A stretch of DNA of 55,078 nucleotides from Macrococcoides goetzii. Its GTDB lineage: Bacteria; Bacillota; Bacilli; Staphylococcales; Staphylococcaceae. The stretch covers positions 1 through 55,078 of the forward strand of contig NZ_MJBI02000010.1 of the NCBI RefSeq assembly GCF_002742385.2, written 5' to 3'. The notes beneath the pieces were generated by a model. It was given only the letters and a program-made list of their open reading frames with translations. It had not been told where the DNA came from and made no database searches. The translations under genes and the position numbers were made by a program. This document shows positions 34,707 through 43,816 of the stretch, piece after piece (position 1 is the first letter of the stretch; each line of letters begins with the position of its first letter).

Positions 34707-36365
34707 CTACATTTTTTCCGGGCTTGAAACGCCAATCAATGTTAAAGCATTGTGTAATGTAATTCTTGCTGCTTCAATTAACGCAACATGTGCTTTAGAT
34801 TTTTCTAGGTCGTCTGTTAATACTTTCTCTGCATTATAGAATTTATGGAAATGTGCTGCTAAATCCTGGATATAATTTGTAATGCGGTGTGGTGCACGTG
34901 CTTCTGCTGCCTGTTCAATTACCGTTTCAAAATCAGCGATACGCTTCAACAATTCATATGCTTTATCATTTGTAATTAAGCTAAAGTCTGCGTCAGCAGA
35001 AGGTGTGATACCATTTTCAGCTGCCTGACGTAAAATCGAACAAATTCTCGCATGTGCATATTGTGCGTAGTAAACTGGATTATCACTTGATTCGCTCTTT
35101 GCAAGTTCCATATCGAAATCAAAGTGTGAGTCAGGGCTTCTCATCGTTAAGAAATAACGTGCTGCATCAATGCCAACTTCATCCATGATGTCACGTAATG
35201 TAATAGCGTTACCTGTACGCTTACTCATCTTAACTTCCTGGCCATCCTGCAATAAACGTACCATCTGCATCACTTGAATTTCTAAACGTTTAGAGTCTGT
35301 GCCGAAAGTTTCAAGAGATGCTTTTAAACGGTTAATATACCCATGATGATCTGCACCGAATAAGTTAATTAACGTATCAAAGCCACGTTCAATCTTATCA
35401 TAGTGATACGCAATATCCGGCAAGAAGTACGTATAGCTGTCATCTTTTTTAATCAGTACACGGTCTTTATCATCGCCAAACTCAGTTGTACGTAACCAGG
35501 TTGCGCCGTCTTCTTCAAATAAATAACCATTTTCACGCATCTTATCTAATGCTTTATCGATTTCTTTATTTTCATAAAGTGAAGTTTCACTGAACCAGTT
35601 ATCAAAATGAACATTAAACTCAGTTAAATCTTTTTTCAGTTTATCCATTTCATAATCTAGTCCTAGTTTACGGAATGCTTTAATACGCTCATCCTTGTCA
35701 GCATCTTTGTATTCCGGATGCTCTACAGCTAACTTTTTACCGATTTCAATAATATCTTTACCATGATAACCATCTTCAGGCAGTTCCATTTCCTGACCTA
35801 ACGCCTGAAAATAGCGCGCTTCAATAGAATATGCTAAATTCTCAATCTGTTTACCAGCATCATTGATATAGTATTCGCGTAGTACATCATACCCAGCTGC
35901 AGATAATACATTGCATAAAGTGTCACCTACTGCCGCATTTCTTGCATGTCCAATATGCAGACTGCCAGTAGGATTCGCTGAAACATACTCAACTAAGATT
36001 TTTTCATTTTTAGGTTGCTCTGCTTTACCGAAATCATCTTTTTTATTTAATGCTTCAGTAATAATACCAGTGAGGTATGCATTATCCATATAGAAATTAA
36101 TAAATCCAGGACCTGCGATATCAATTTTAGTGACATCCGCTTTTTTCACATCTAAATGATCTACGATTGCCTGCGCAATTTCACGTGGATTTTTTTTAGC
36201 GAGTTTTGTTAACACCATAGCGATATTTGTTGCATAGTCACCATTTTTAGTGTCTTTTGGAATTTCAATTTTAATTTCCGGTACTTCTGTAACAAGCTCT
36301 GCTTTTAAAATCGCCTGTTTAATTTCTTCGATTAATGTTTCTTTTTGCTGTTGTACGATGTTCAT
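34707..36365 (-). CDS. argS: arginyl-tRNA synthetase
   Basis: The 552-residue class I enzyme has the N-terminal Add-1 domain (about 5-100), the motif [20 protein letters not shown] (HIGH near 135), the KMSK sequence [12 protein letters not shown] (about 375) and the C-terminal DALR anticodon domain with [19 protein letters not shown]. It charges tRNA-Arg in the cytosol. The start codon overlaps the end of the upstream DUF1934 gene by one base, and the two form a conserved pair in Bacillales. No T-box leader is visible upstream. Confidence 0.97.
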   Translation of the reverse strand: MNIVQQQKETLIEEIKQAILKAELVTEVPEIKIEIPKDTKNGDYATNIAMVLTKLAKKNPREIAQAIVDHLDVKKADVTKIDIAGPGFINFYMDNAYLTGIITEALNKKDDFGKAEQPKNEKILVEYVSANPTGSLHIGHARNAAVGDTLCNVLSAAGYDVLREYYINDAGKQIENLAYSIEARYFQALGQEMELPEDGYHGKDIIEIGKKLAVEHPEYKDADKDERIKAFRKLGLDYEMDKLKKDLTEFNVHFDNWFSETSLYENKEIDKALDKMRENGYLFEEDGATWLRTTEFGDDKDRVLIKKDDSYTYFLPDIAYHYDKIERGFDTLINLFGADHHGYINRLKASLETFGTDSKRLEIQVMQMVRLLQDGQEVKMSKRTGNAITLRDIMDEVGIDAARYFLTMRSPDSHFDFDMELAKSESSDNPVYYAQYAHARICSILRQAAENGITPSADADFSLITNDKAYELLKRIADFETVIEQAAEARAPHRITNYIQDLAAHFHKFYNAEKVLTDDLEKSKAHVALIEAARITLHNALTLIGVSSPEKM

Positions 36366-36772
36366 TATACTCGCTCCTTATATTCTATATCGTATGTATA
36401 ACTGCCTAAGACAGTTTGATTATTCACAATTGTATATTGAATGTAAACCTTGCCGGATTGTTCATTGGACTCAATGAACAATTGATTCGTAGTTACTTCC
36501 ATAACGGTTTTTTGATGCGCCAGGTGATATATATTTTGTGTTGTCTCATATGGGACAAACAGAAAATCTAACGTTAATTGACCTTTTCGATTGATACGCA
36601 CCCGTTCTTTCTCAATTTTAACACGTACATCGGTCTGGATATCATCAATTGTTTCCTTATACATAATGTATGTATGTGCCTTTTTTATACGTGTGCCTGT
36701 AGTATTAAATTCGAAGGTCTCTGTGCCCTCACTATTTGTGATTTGTTGCTTTATATGAATATCTATATTCAA
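36365..36772 (-). CDS. DUF1934 (YwiB-like) beta-barrel protein
   Basis: TTG 36772 is preferred because GGGTGAT lies just before it; an in-frame GTG at 36781 is within that site. The 135-residue product is a small beta-barrel (about eight strands, e.g. [33 protein letters not shown] and [13 protein letters not shown]). YwiB-like proteins are encoded next to argS in many Bacillales. The molecular function is not known. It is the first gene of the argS operon and starts after a bidirectional terminator. Confidence 0.82.
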   Translation of the reverse strand: MNIDIHIKQQITNSEGTETFEFNTTGTRIKKAHTYIMYKETIDDIQTDVRVKIEKERVRINRKGQLTLDFLFVPYETTQNIYHLAHQKTVMEVTTNQLFIESNEQSGKVYIQYTIVNNQTVLGSYTYDIEYKERV

Positions 36773-36814
36773 GTTGATCACCCACTAATGATTATAACAA
36801 AATTTGCATAAAAT

Positions 36815-36850
36815 TAAAGAAAGCAGGTATAAAAATACCTGCTTTCTTTA
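36815..36850. terminator. bidirectional terminator upstream of the DUF1934-argS operon
   Basis: TAAAGAAAGCAGGTAT (36815-36830) and ATACCTGCTTTCTTTA (36835-36850) pair perfectly around AAAA. It probably isolates ywhD transcription from argS. Confidence 0.82.
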
Positions 36851-36974
36851 GTGTCCTAGCTATTTTTATAGCTACTCATATCTTACTAATGTTAAGCAAA
36901 AATTACAACCGAAAATCTACACGATTATTAAAGTCACATTTTTGTCACAAAATTGAAGATATGATGGTGCTCAT

Positions 36975-37005
36975 CTTTTCCGGATACTCGCCGTATCCGG
37001 AAAAG
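36975..37005. repeat. strong 13-bp hairpin without a T tract, downstream of ywhD
   Basis: CTTTTCCGGATAC (36975-36987) and GTATCCGGAAAAG (36993-37005) are perfect inverted copies around TCGCC. On neither strand does a clear T run follow, so it may be an RNA-stabilising element or a protein-binding palindrome rather than a terminator. Confidence 0.6.
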
Positions 37006-37024
37006 TTGAACAATCGTTACATGC

Positions 37025-37522
37025 CTAACCTAACATTGTTTTTAGTTCTTCACCAGAATTGTTCCACATTTCAGGGTTATGGTGCATTAAGAAGTCTTTT
37101 AAGACTGCTTTATTGTCATCACCAATCTGATCTAAAATGAATTTATGTTTCATCGACTTATCCATCATATTGACATGTTCAGCCATCACTTTATAGCCAC
37201 GTTTACGTTCCTTATTTACTGCCATATAACAAGCAGTAACACCCGCATAATAAGGACCGACTTCTGCACGTTCTGTTGTTACCCATACGAGCCAGTATTC
37301 TTTCTGGTCAGGACCTTCTGTTTCAGATTTATCCGTCACCCATTTCACACGCTTTTCAACTTCACTACGCGCATGCATCGCACCGATATCGATAAATGCT
37401 TTTTTCTCTGCAACATCAATAAATACTGGTGCCACATTATCTAAGCTAATCGAACCGATATTTGTACCTTTATGTCCGTCAAGCGGATCATTTTTTATAA
37501 TATTAAACTGAAATTCTGCCAT
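37025..37522 (-). CDS. ywhD: YwhD-family protein
   Basis: The 165-residue protein matches the Bacillus YwhD family by its pattern: FNIIKNDPLDGHKG, AFIDIGAMHARSEVEKRVKW and YYAGVTACYMAVNKERKRG, and it has a His-rich, acidic C-terminal part. There is no signal or membrane segment. Its molecular function is unknown. The start follows AGGGTGAT and lies nine bases after the ywfO stop, so the two form an operon. Confidence 0.8.
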   Translation of the reverse strand: MAEFQFNIIKNDPLDGHKGTNIGSISLDNVAPVFIDVAEKKAFIDIGAMHARSEVEKRVKWVTDKSETEGPDQKEYWLVWVTTERAEVGPYYAGVTACYMAVNKERKRGYKVMAEHVNMMDKSMKHKFILDQIGDDNKAVLKDFLMHHNPEMWNNSGEELKTMLG

Positions 37523-37531
37523 ATTATCACC

Positions 37532-38827
37532 CTATTCTAATTCATTTAATACGTTAATAATTGCACCTCGAATTTCAAGGTCTTCAATATTTAAAATTGT
37601 TTCTTTCGGATAGTAAATTTTATAATCTTTCCGCTGAATACCTGTAATACTATTGATTATCACCGACTGCGTACTAATTTCTTTAATCTTGCCAGTAGAC
37701 GTTATTAAGTGAATAGGTTTACGCGAGTTAATCCCAGGTCTATTATAGTCATATGGCAAGTCACTAAACGAGTCCACGACAAAATAATAATCCGGATCAA
37801 TGCCCGCTTTCGTAAACAATTCAGTAAGTTCATCTATCGTAAATCGATTTCCATCAAACGGGAGATGTTTAAATAAATCACGGTTAACAAATCTGCGCGA
37901 TAAATCACTTAATATACTGTCATCTTCATCAATCCACTCCTGTAGATAATAATTTAACACCATTTCATCGAGTCTTAAATATGCATCAACGGACACTTGA
38001 TTTGATTTAAAGAACGGCACTAAATATTTAGGTGGTTCTTTAAACGCATAGCCTGTCTCATACAACACTTTGGCACGTTTCAGGACACGATTTAATAACA
38101 CTTCACCACCACGACTGACTGGATGGAAATATACTTGCCAGTACATCTGGTAACGACTCATTAAATAATCTTCTACTGCATGCATACCACTTTCTTTAAT
38201 CACAACTTCATCCTTTGTCGGACGCATAAGTCTTAATATACGTTCCATATCAAAACTACCATAACTCACACCTGTATAGAAAGCATCGCGTTGCAAATAG
38301 TCCATACGATCGGCATCAATCTGCGAACTGATCATCGAAATGACCAGCTTATTATGATGTGTCTTGTTGATTACAGCAGCTACTTCTTTCGGAAATTCAG
38401 GAGATACGCGTGACAATACATGATTCACTTCCGTATCTCCTAATATGATCTGCTGTGTGTAAAGCTCGTGATCCGTATTAAATATCTTCTCGAAGCAATG
38501 AGAGAACGGACCATGCCCTAAATCATGTAACAGCGCTGCACATAATGCGAGTGGACGATGCTCATTATGCCAATGTTCACGTCCAACAAATATTTCGTCT
38601 ATCATACGACGTACGATTTCATAAACGCCTAACGAATGATTGAAACGTGAATGTTCAGCTGTATGAAAAGATAAATATAACGTGCCAAGTTGTTTTATTC
38701 GACGTAAGCGTTGAAATTCTTTCGTCTTAATTAAATCCCAAATTAACTGATCACGTACATGCACATAGCGATGCACCGGATCTTTGAACACCTTCTCTTC
38801 CTGCATCTTCTGGAATTGATAGCCCAT
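37532..38827 (-). CDS. ywfO: YwfO-like HD-domain phosphohydrolase
   Basis: The 431-residue protein has an HD domain near the N-terminus: SRFNHSLGVYEIVRRM (first His), CAALLHDLGHGPFSHCFE with the HD pair (about 100-113), and further metal ligands in ISSQIDADRMDYLQRD. This is the SAMHD1/dGTPase-like subfamily, which acts on nucleotides. The C-terminal half is a mixed domain that ends in a DUF4430-like region I cannot name with confidence. The start follows AAAGGAGAAC. ywhD lies nine bases downstream. Confidence 0.85.
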   Translation of the reverse strand: MGYQFQKMQEEKVFKDPVHRYVHVRDQLIWDLIKTKEFQRLRRIKQLGTLYLSFHTAEHSRFNHSLGVYEIVRRMIDEIFVGREHWHNEHRPLALCAALLHDLGHGPFSHCFEKIFNTDHELYTQQIILGDTEVNHVLSRVSPEFPKEVAAVINKTHHNKLVISMISSQIDADRMDYLQRDAFYTGVSYGSFDMERILRLMRPTKDEVVIKESGMHAVEDYLMSRYQMYWQVYFHPVSRGGEVLLNRVLKRAKVLYETGYAFKEPPKYLVPFFKSNQVSVDAYLRLDEMVLNYYLQEWIDEDDSILSDLSRRFVNRDLFKHLPFDGNRFTIDELTELFTKAGIDPDYYFVVDSFSDLPYDYNRPGINSRKPIHLITSTGKIKEISTQSVIINSITGIQRKDYKIYYPKETILNIEDLEIRGAIINVLNELE

Positions 38828-38937
38828 AGTGGTTCTCCTTTATTTTTTCATTAGTTAAATTTTATCATAAAGCCTTTAAAATAGAATGATTAACGTCTTT
38901 TAAAAATTTTGTAATACAAAAAATTTTCAGAAAGTTA

Positions 38938-38966
38938 TTGACTTATATTTTTAATTAATTTAATAT
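38938..38966 (+). promoter_or_regulatory. sigma-A promoter of the mtn operon
   Basis: TTGACT (38938-38943), 17 bp, TAATAT (38961-38966), about 28 bp before the SAM riboswitch begins, so transcription would start just upstream of the aptamer. Confidence 0.75.
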
Positions 38967-38993
38967 TCAACTTAACAAAAAATTAAATAATTA

Positions 38994-39098
38994 TTTATCA
39001 AGAGTGACTGAGGGATTAGGCCCTATGACGTCCAGCAACCTGTCCACATGGAAAAGGTGCCAATTCCTACAGCACAATTGTGCTGAAAGATAAGTAGA
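38994..39098 (+). promoter_or_regulatory. SAM-I riboswitch (S-box) aptamer
   Basis: The conserved blocks appear in order: TTATCAAGAGTGACTGAGGG, GGCCCTATGACGTCCAGCAA followed by CC, AAAAGGTGCCAATTCC, and the closing TGCTGAAAGATAAG. TTTATC and GATAAG make helix P1 and the GCAC/GTGC hairpin near 39072-39083 forms P4. When SAM binds, the downstream terminator forms. This places the genes below under methionine/SAM starvation control. Confidence 0.95.
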
Positions 39099-39111
39099 GA
39101 TACTGATGGCT

Positions 39112-39149
39112 AACGTTTTCCCGTGCAGTACGGGAAAAACGTTTTTTTT
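39112..39149 (+). terminator. riboswitch-controlled terminator
   Basis: AACGTTTTCCCGT (39112-39124) pairs with ACGGGAAAAACGTT (39130-39143, one bulged A) and is followed by eight T. It is the expression platform of the S-box; the 5' arm would compete with the 3' part of the aptamer. Confidence 0.9.
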
Positions 39150-39178
39150 GTGAAAAAATTAATTCTGAGGTGAAAGCA

Positions 39179-40381
39179 TTGTCTAAATTTAGTTCATATT
39201 TCTTAATGCAGGAAGTTGATATTGCAGCATACATACTTGAAACTACAAATTTATTTAACCCCGGTGACAAGTTAACAGTAAACGAAATCGGAGATGGTAA
39301 TTTAAATTATGTCTTTCGTGTATCTAATGGGAACAAGTCCATTATCGTCAAACATTCAGGTGACGTAGCACGTATTTCAGACGAATTTAAATTATCAACG
39401 GACCGCACAATTCGTGAAGGGAAGTTACTCAAAGTACATGGCGAAATCGTACCACAACTTGTACCGCATATTTATGCGATTGATGATGTGATGAAATGCG
39501 TCATCATGGAAGACTTAAAAGAATACACAGTATTACGCCAAGGTTTAATCGATGGCAATATATATCCAAATATCGGTGTTGATTTAGGAACCTATTTGGC
39601 AGAGACATTGATTAACACTTCAGACTTTGTCCTTGATGCGAAAGAGAAGAAGGCTTTACAAAAAGATACGATAAACCCCGAATTATGTGAGATTTCTGAA
39701 GATCTCGTGTTCACCGAGCCATTTTACGATAATTTCTCTCGCAATGAAGTGAGTAACGACTTGCTTCCATATGTCGAACAGTTACTTTATAACGATGACA
39801 CATTAAAGCTTGCAGTCGCTGAAGCGAAGCTTAAGTTCTTAAATAAAAGTCAAAGTTTAATCCATGGAGATTTACATTCAGGTTCAGTATTTGTGAATGA
39901 AACAGAAACAAAAGTCATTGATCCTGAATTCGGTTTCTATGGACCAGCAGGATATGATGTCGGAAATGTGCTCGCTCACCTCTTCTTTGCATATAGTAAT
40001 GCGCAGGCGCATGGCCGAGATGAACAGGCTAAGTTTATTGCCGAAAGTATCACGGAGGTATTAGAAGTATTCAAACAGAAAAGTTTAGCGATCTTACAGG
40101 AAAAGACGAAAGATGTCGCATTGAAACAAGCTTCAGTTTATGCAAGCTATATCCGTTCAGTGCTTGAAGATGCGTATATTGTATGTGGACTTGAAATTAT
40201 TCGTCGCATTGTCGGACTTGCTAAAGTAAATGATTTAACAACTTTACCTGAGCAACAACGTGTTCAGATAGAAGTGCAGCTCATTAAGTTTGCGAAATCG
40301 CTGATTCAATATCCGGAATCAGTATCCATCTACCCATCTATATTCTCACTATATACAAAATTTAAGGAGATCGCGGCATGA
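39179..40381 (+). CDS. mtnK: S-methyl-5-thioribose kinase
   Basis: TTG 39179 is chosen because GAGGTGAA lies just upstream; the frame also reads back to GTG 39170, inside that site. The 400-residue kinase phosphorylates methylthioribose with ATP, the entry step for this operon. It has the eukaryotic-kinase-like (choline/MTR kinase) fold: the N-lobe EIGDGNLNYVFRVSN and IIVKHSG, then the catalytic loop LIHGDLHSGSVF (about 225) and metal-binding VIDPEFGFYGPAGYDVGN. It ends 4 bp into mtnA (ATGA). Confidence 0.95.
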   Translation: MSKFSSYFLMQEVDIAAYILETTNLFNPGDKLTVNEIGDGNLNYVFRVSNGNKSIIVKHSGDVARISDEFKLSTDRTIREGKLLKVHGEIVPQLVPHIYAIDDVMKCVIMEDLKEYTVLRQGLIDGNIYPNIGVDLGTYLAETLINTSDFVLDAKEKKALQKDTINPELCEISEDLVFTEPFYDNFSRNEVSNDLLPYVEQLLYNDDTLKLAVAEAKLKFLNKSQSLIHGDLHSGSVFVNETETKVIDPEFGFYGPAGYDVGNVLAHLFFAYSNAQAHGRDEQAKFIAESITEVLEVFKQKSLAILQEKTKDVALKQASVYASYIRSVLEDAYIVCGLEIIRRIVGLAKVNDLTTLPEQQRVQIEVQLIKFAKSLIQYPESVSIYPSIFSLYTKFKEIAA

Positions 40382-41400
40382 TATTACAATCGATCCAATA
40401 CAAAGACGGCGTTCTTACGCTCCTTGACCAGACGAAATTACCACATGATATACAGTATGTCGACTGCACAGATTATGAAGCAGTAGCAGTAGCGATTGAA
40501 GATATGATCGTGCGCGGTGCACCCGCTATCGGAATTACTGCGGCATACGGTGTCGTAATCGGTGCTTTACAATACAACGGGGATAAAGACTTTAAAATTT
40601 ATATGCAGGATGTTATCACACGACTATCCAACACACGACCAACAGCAATCAACTTGTTATGGGCACTTGGTCGCACGAAAGAAGTAATCACTGAAGATGT
40701 CAATCAGACCATCGTGGCTTTAGAAAATCTCGCTCAACACATTTATGAAGAAGATAAATCAATCAATGACCGTATCGGGAAACATACATTACCACTCATA
40801 AAACCGAACTCAACGTTTATTACGCATTGCAATCCAGGAAGTCTTGCAACAAGTGCATTAGGCACAGCGACAGCGGGATTCTATTTAGCACACGCTCAAG
40901 AAATTCCGTTTAAAGTGTTTAGCGATGAAACAAGACCAAGATTTCAAGGCGCACTTACAGCTTTTGAGTTATCGCAAGCCGGCATCGATGTTACAACAAT
41001 TACAGATAGTACTACAGCCACTGTGTTACAGCAACAAGATGTTACAGCTGTTATTGTCGGTTGTGACCGTGTAGCATTAAATGGCGATGTCGTTAATAAA
41101 ATCGGCACATTACCGCTTGCTATTGCAGCAAAGTTTTATAATGTACCATTTTACGTTGCAGCACCAACACCCACATTCGATTTAACGGTATCGAGTGGAG
41201 ATGCAATTCCAATTGAAGCACGCAACACACGTGAAGTAACACATATTTATGACAATAAAGTCGCAGCAGACGTAGCAGTTTATAATCCAGCTTTCGATAT
41301 TACACCTAACAGTCTAATCACAGGACTCATTACAGAACACGGCATTATCGAAGCACAAGAACAAGCAATCACAAAATTATTTGAGGAGATTAAAGCATGA
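40378..41400 (+). CDS. mtnA: S-methyl-5-thioribose-1-phosphate isomerase
   Basis: The 340-residue protein converts MTR-1-phosphate to methylthioribulose-1-phosphate. It has the eIF2B-like fold and family motifs: IEDMIVRGAPAIGITAAYG (about 41-59), TRPTAINLLWAL, FITHCNPGSLAT with the catalytic Cys, and IVGCDRVALNGDVVNKIGT with the catalytic Asp. Length is normal. A ribosome site AAGGAGATC lies in the end of mtnK, and the stop overlaps the start of the ABC lipoprotein gene by 4 bp. Confidence 0.95.
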   Translation: MILQSIQYKDGVLTLLDQTKLPHDIQYVDCTDYEAVAVAIEDMIVRGAPAIGITAAYGVVIGALQYNGDKDFKIYMQDVITRLSNTRPTAINLLWALGRTKEVITEDVNQTIVALENLAQHIYEEDKSINDRIGKHTLPLIKPNSTFITHCNPGSLATSALGTATAGFYLAHAQEIPFKVFSDETRPRFQGALTAFELSQAGIDVTTITDSTTATVLQQQDVTAVIVGCDRVALNGDVVNKIGTLPLAIAAKFYNVPFYVAAPTPTFDLTVSSGDAIPIEARNTREVTHIYDNKVAADVAVYNPAFDITPNSLITGLITEHGIIEAQEQAITKLFEEIKA

Positions 41401-42419
41401 AGAAACCATTACAATTATTACTTGCAACAAGTATCTTACTTACAGGATGTAATCAGGCAACATCACAATCTGGAGCGTCAGGTGAAATAAAAGGCAAGAA
41501 AATTGCTGTTATCCGTAACCTTGGTAGTGATGATCATACGAAACAATTTATCGATGGTGCTAAATCACAAGGTGAGAAACTTGGACTCAAAGTGGATACT
41601 TTTCTTTCGAATGGGAATGATGCAAAGTTTCAGCAGCTCGTCGATCAGGCAATCCTAAAGAAATATGATGGCATCGTATTATCACACGGCAAAGAAGATT
41701 ACAGCTATGATTTGGTTAAGAAAATTGCAGATGCAAAGATCAAAGTTGTTACGTTTGATACAAAGTCAGATAAAGACGGCAAGGTTATTGATAATGTCGT
41801 TGCTACAAGTCAAGATGACCATGCATTAGCAAAGTTATCGTTAGACGCGCTGATTAAAGATAAAGAACAACCCGTAAAAGTACTTAAATTATGGGTCGGT
41901 CCTGGTTTCCTACCGCTTGATAAACGTCAGGAAATTTTTAAAAAGTATGAAAGCGAAGGCAAAATTAAAGTCGTTGAAAGTATCGGACCAACGAATTTTG
42001 AAGATGTACAAGGCGATGTAAAAAAGAAAACCCAAGCTGTACTTTCAAAACATCAACCAAAAGATTTCGATGCGGTATGGGGATCTTGGGATGAGATGAC
42101 AAAGGGCGCTTATCTTGCACTTAACGAAAAGAAAATCAATCTACCGATTTATTCAATAGATATCTCAAACCAGGACATTAACTTTATGAAAGCTAAAAAC
42201 AGCAACTGGAAGACATCAGCAAGTGTTAATCCTAAAGTCATCGGTGAAACAGATGTAAGAATTCTGGCAAAGCTCATTAAAGAAGAAAAAGTCCCTGCGA
42301 CTTATGCATTTAAACCAGTTCAAATTACACAAAAAGATTTGAAACAAGATACGAATATGAATAATCTTTCAAAGGCAGTTCCGGCATTTAGTCAGGAAGA
42401 TGCTTTCAAAATTAAATAA
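41397..42419 (+). CDS. sugar-type ABC substrate-binding lipoprotein in the mtn operon (candidate methylthioribose receptor)
   Basis: The 340-residue protein has a lipoprotein signal (LLATSILLTGC, Cys18) and the two-lobed RbsB-like (peripla_BP_4) fold: KKIAVIRNLGSDDHTKQFIDG (start of lobe 1), DGIVLSHG, KVVTFDTKS and the second-lobe DAVWGSWDEMTKGAYLALN. It has the ATGA overlap with mtnA, so it is made with the enzymes. Because the next two genes complete the importer and the operon handles methylthioribose, this sugar is the likely ligand; that is inference. A ribose-type pentose is the alternative. Confidence 0.85.
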   Translation: MKKPLQLLLATSILLTGCNQATSQSGASGEIKGKKIAVIRNLGSDDHTKQFIDGAKSQGEKLGLKVDTFLSNGNDAKFQQLVDQAILKKYDGIVLSHGKEDYSYDLVKKIADAKIKVVTFDTKSDKDGKVIDNVVATSQDDHALAKLSLDALIKDKEQPVKVLKLWVGPGFLPLDKRQEIFKKYESEGKIKVVESIGPTNFEDVQGDVKKKTQAVLSKHQPKDFDAVWGSWDEMTKGAYLALNEKKINLPIYSIDISNQDINFMKAKNSNWKTSASVNPKVIGETDVRILAKLIKEEKVPATYAFKPVQITQKDLKQDTNMNNLSKAVPAFSQEDAFKIK

Positions 42420-42436
42420 CGATAGGACTGAATACA

Positions 42437-43816
42437 ATGCGCTTTGAAGTCTCAAATCTTAATTTAACGATCAATGACCATCATATTTTAAAGAACTTAT
42501 CTATTCACTTTGAACAGGGAAAAATTCATGCAATTATCGGTGGCAACGGTGCAGGTAAATCATCGTTAATGAAAGTATTGAATGGCACTTACCCTTATCA
42601 AAAAGGAACTTTATATAAAGACGGACAAATAGTTTCAAGCTTTGCAGATGATATCGCCTATGTTGCGCAAGAGGTTGATGATGTCTTATTTCAAAGTTTA
42701 ACGGTATATGATAATTTGACGATTAAAGATCGTACGAAAGGATTTTTTTATAAACAGCAACAAAAACAGAAATTGCAAAATTATATCGATAAATTCGGTT
42801 TATCTTTTTCCCTGAATACGCATGTTAGAGATTTAACTGTTTCTGAAAAACAATTACTCGTCATCATTCGAGCGATACTCGAAGATAAGCATCTACTCAT
42901 ATTAGATGAACCAACTGCTTCATTGAGTCAGCGTGAAGTTAATATTTTATTCAATGAATTAAATTTATTAAAAAAAGAAATGGCCATCATCTTTATTTCT
43001 CATCGTATACCTGAGTTATTAAATATTTCTGATGATATTGCTATCCTTAAAGAAGGCGAACGCATCGCATCTAAACAATCAGATGCTTATGACGCTGAAG
43101 CACTTTATGAAGCTATTGCTGGAAACATACAGACACATCATAAAACAAATTACACAACAAAAGAACAACAATTTTCTTTTCAGCATATACAAACCGATAA
43201 ACTGCACGATATCAATATTCATGGATTTAAAGGTGAAGTAATAGGCATCGCAGGTTTAGTCGGTGCCGGTAAGACAGAATTGTGCATTTGGTTATATCAT
43301 CATTTATCTCATGAAAAAATATCTTATTGTCCAGAAGAACGTCAGAAACATGGGCTGATTATGTCGCACAGTATAAAAGATAATATTTGCTTTAAAAACA
43401 AACAATTTTTTACCCATCATCAAAATGAAGAAAATAATATCTTACCTTTAGCAAATGATATCGGCTTGAAATATAAATCGTTTACCCAACAAGTTCATTC
43501 ATTATCCGGTGGGAATCAACAAAAAGTTGTATTATTACGCGGCCTTTATCAACAATCAAACATCTTTATACTTGATGAACCAACTGTAGGAATTGACGTC
43601 GGTGCTAAGCAAGACTTATTTAAAGTTATCAATCAATTAACTGCCAGCGGAAAGACAGTTATCTATGCATCAAGTGATTTTAGTGAACTGATCAATATAA
43701 CTGATCGCATCTATACACTACACAAAGGTCAAGTCGTAGATGAACAACTGACACAAAATACATCAGAAACTGATCTTTTGCACAAAGCTACTGGAGGAAT
43801 ACAACATGCAGTTTAA
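42437..43816 (+). CDS. double-domain sugar-type ABC ATPase (RbsA/MglA class)
   Basis: The 459-residue protein contains two nucleotide-binding domains. Domain 1 has Walker A GGNGAGKSSLM (about 36-45), a degenerate signature LTVSEKQLLVI and Walker B LLILDEPTASLSQ. Domain 2 has AGLVGAGKTEL (about 274), the full signature LSGGNQQKVVLLRG and Walker B IFILDEPTVGIDVG. This tandem form belongs to carbohydrate uptake class 2 importers. It is about 40 residues shorter than RbsA. It follows the binding protein by 17 bp and overlaps the permease by 11 bp. Confidence 0.9.
   Translation: MRFEVSNLNLTINDHHILKNLSIHFEQGKIHAIIGGNGAGKSSLMKVLNGTYPYQKGTLYKDGQIVSSFADDIAYVAQEVDDVLFQSLTVYDNLTIKDRTKGFFYKQQQKQKLQNYIDKFGLSFSLNTHVRDLTVSEKQLLVIIRAILEDKHLLILDEPTASLSQREVNILFNELNLLKKEMAIIFISHRIPELLNISDDIAILKEGERIASKQSDAYDAEALYEAIAGNIQTHHKTNYTTKEQQFSFQHIQTDKLHDINIHGFKGEVIGIAGLVGAGKTELCIWLYHHLSHEKISYCPEERQKHGLIMSHSIKDNICFKNKQFFTHHQNEENNILPLANDIGLKYKSFTQQVHSLSGGNQQKVVLLRGLYQQSNIFILDEPTVGIDVGAKQDLFKVINQLTASGKTVIYASSDFSELINITDRIYTLHKGQVVDEQLTQNTSETDLLHKATGGIQHAV

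Noticed and set aside
35640-36780. T-box riboswitch before argS
   Set aside because: The argS start overlaps the DUF1934 gene and no specifier loop, T-box sequence or antiterminator is seen upstream of that pair.
36889-37140. 83-residue plus-strand frame after the DUF1934 terminator
   Set aside because: It overlaps the ywhD coding end on the opposite strand, has no ribosome site and no recognisable composition.
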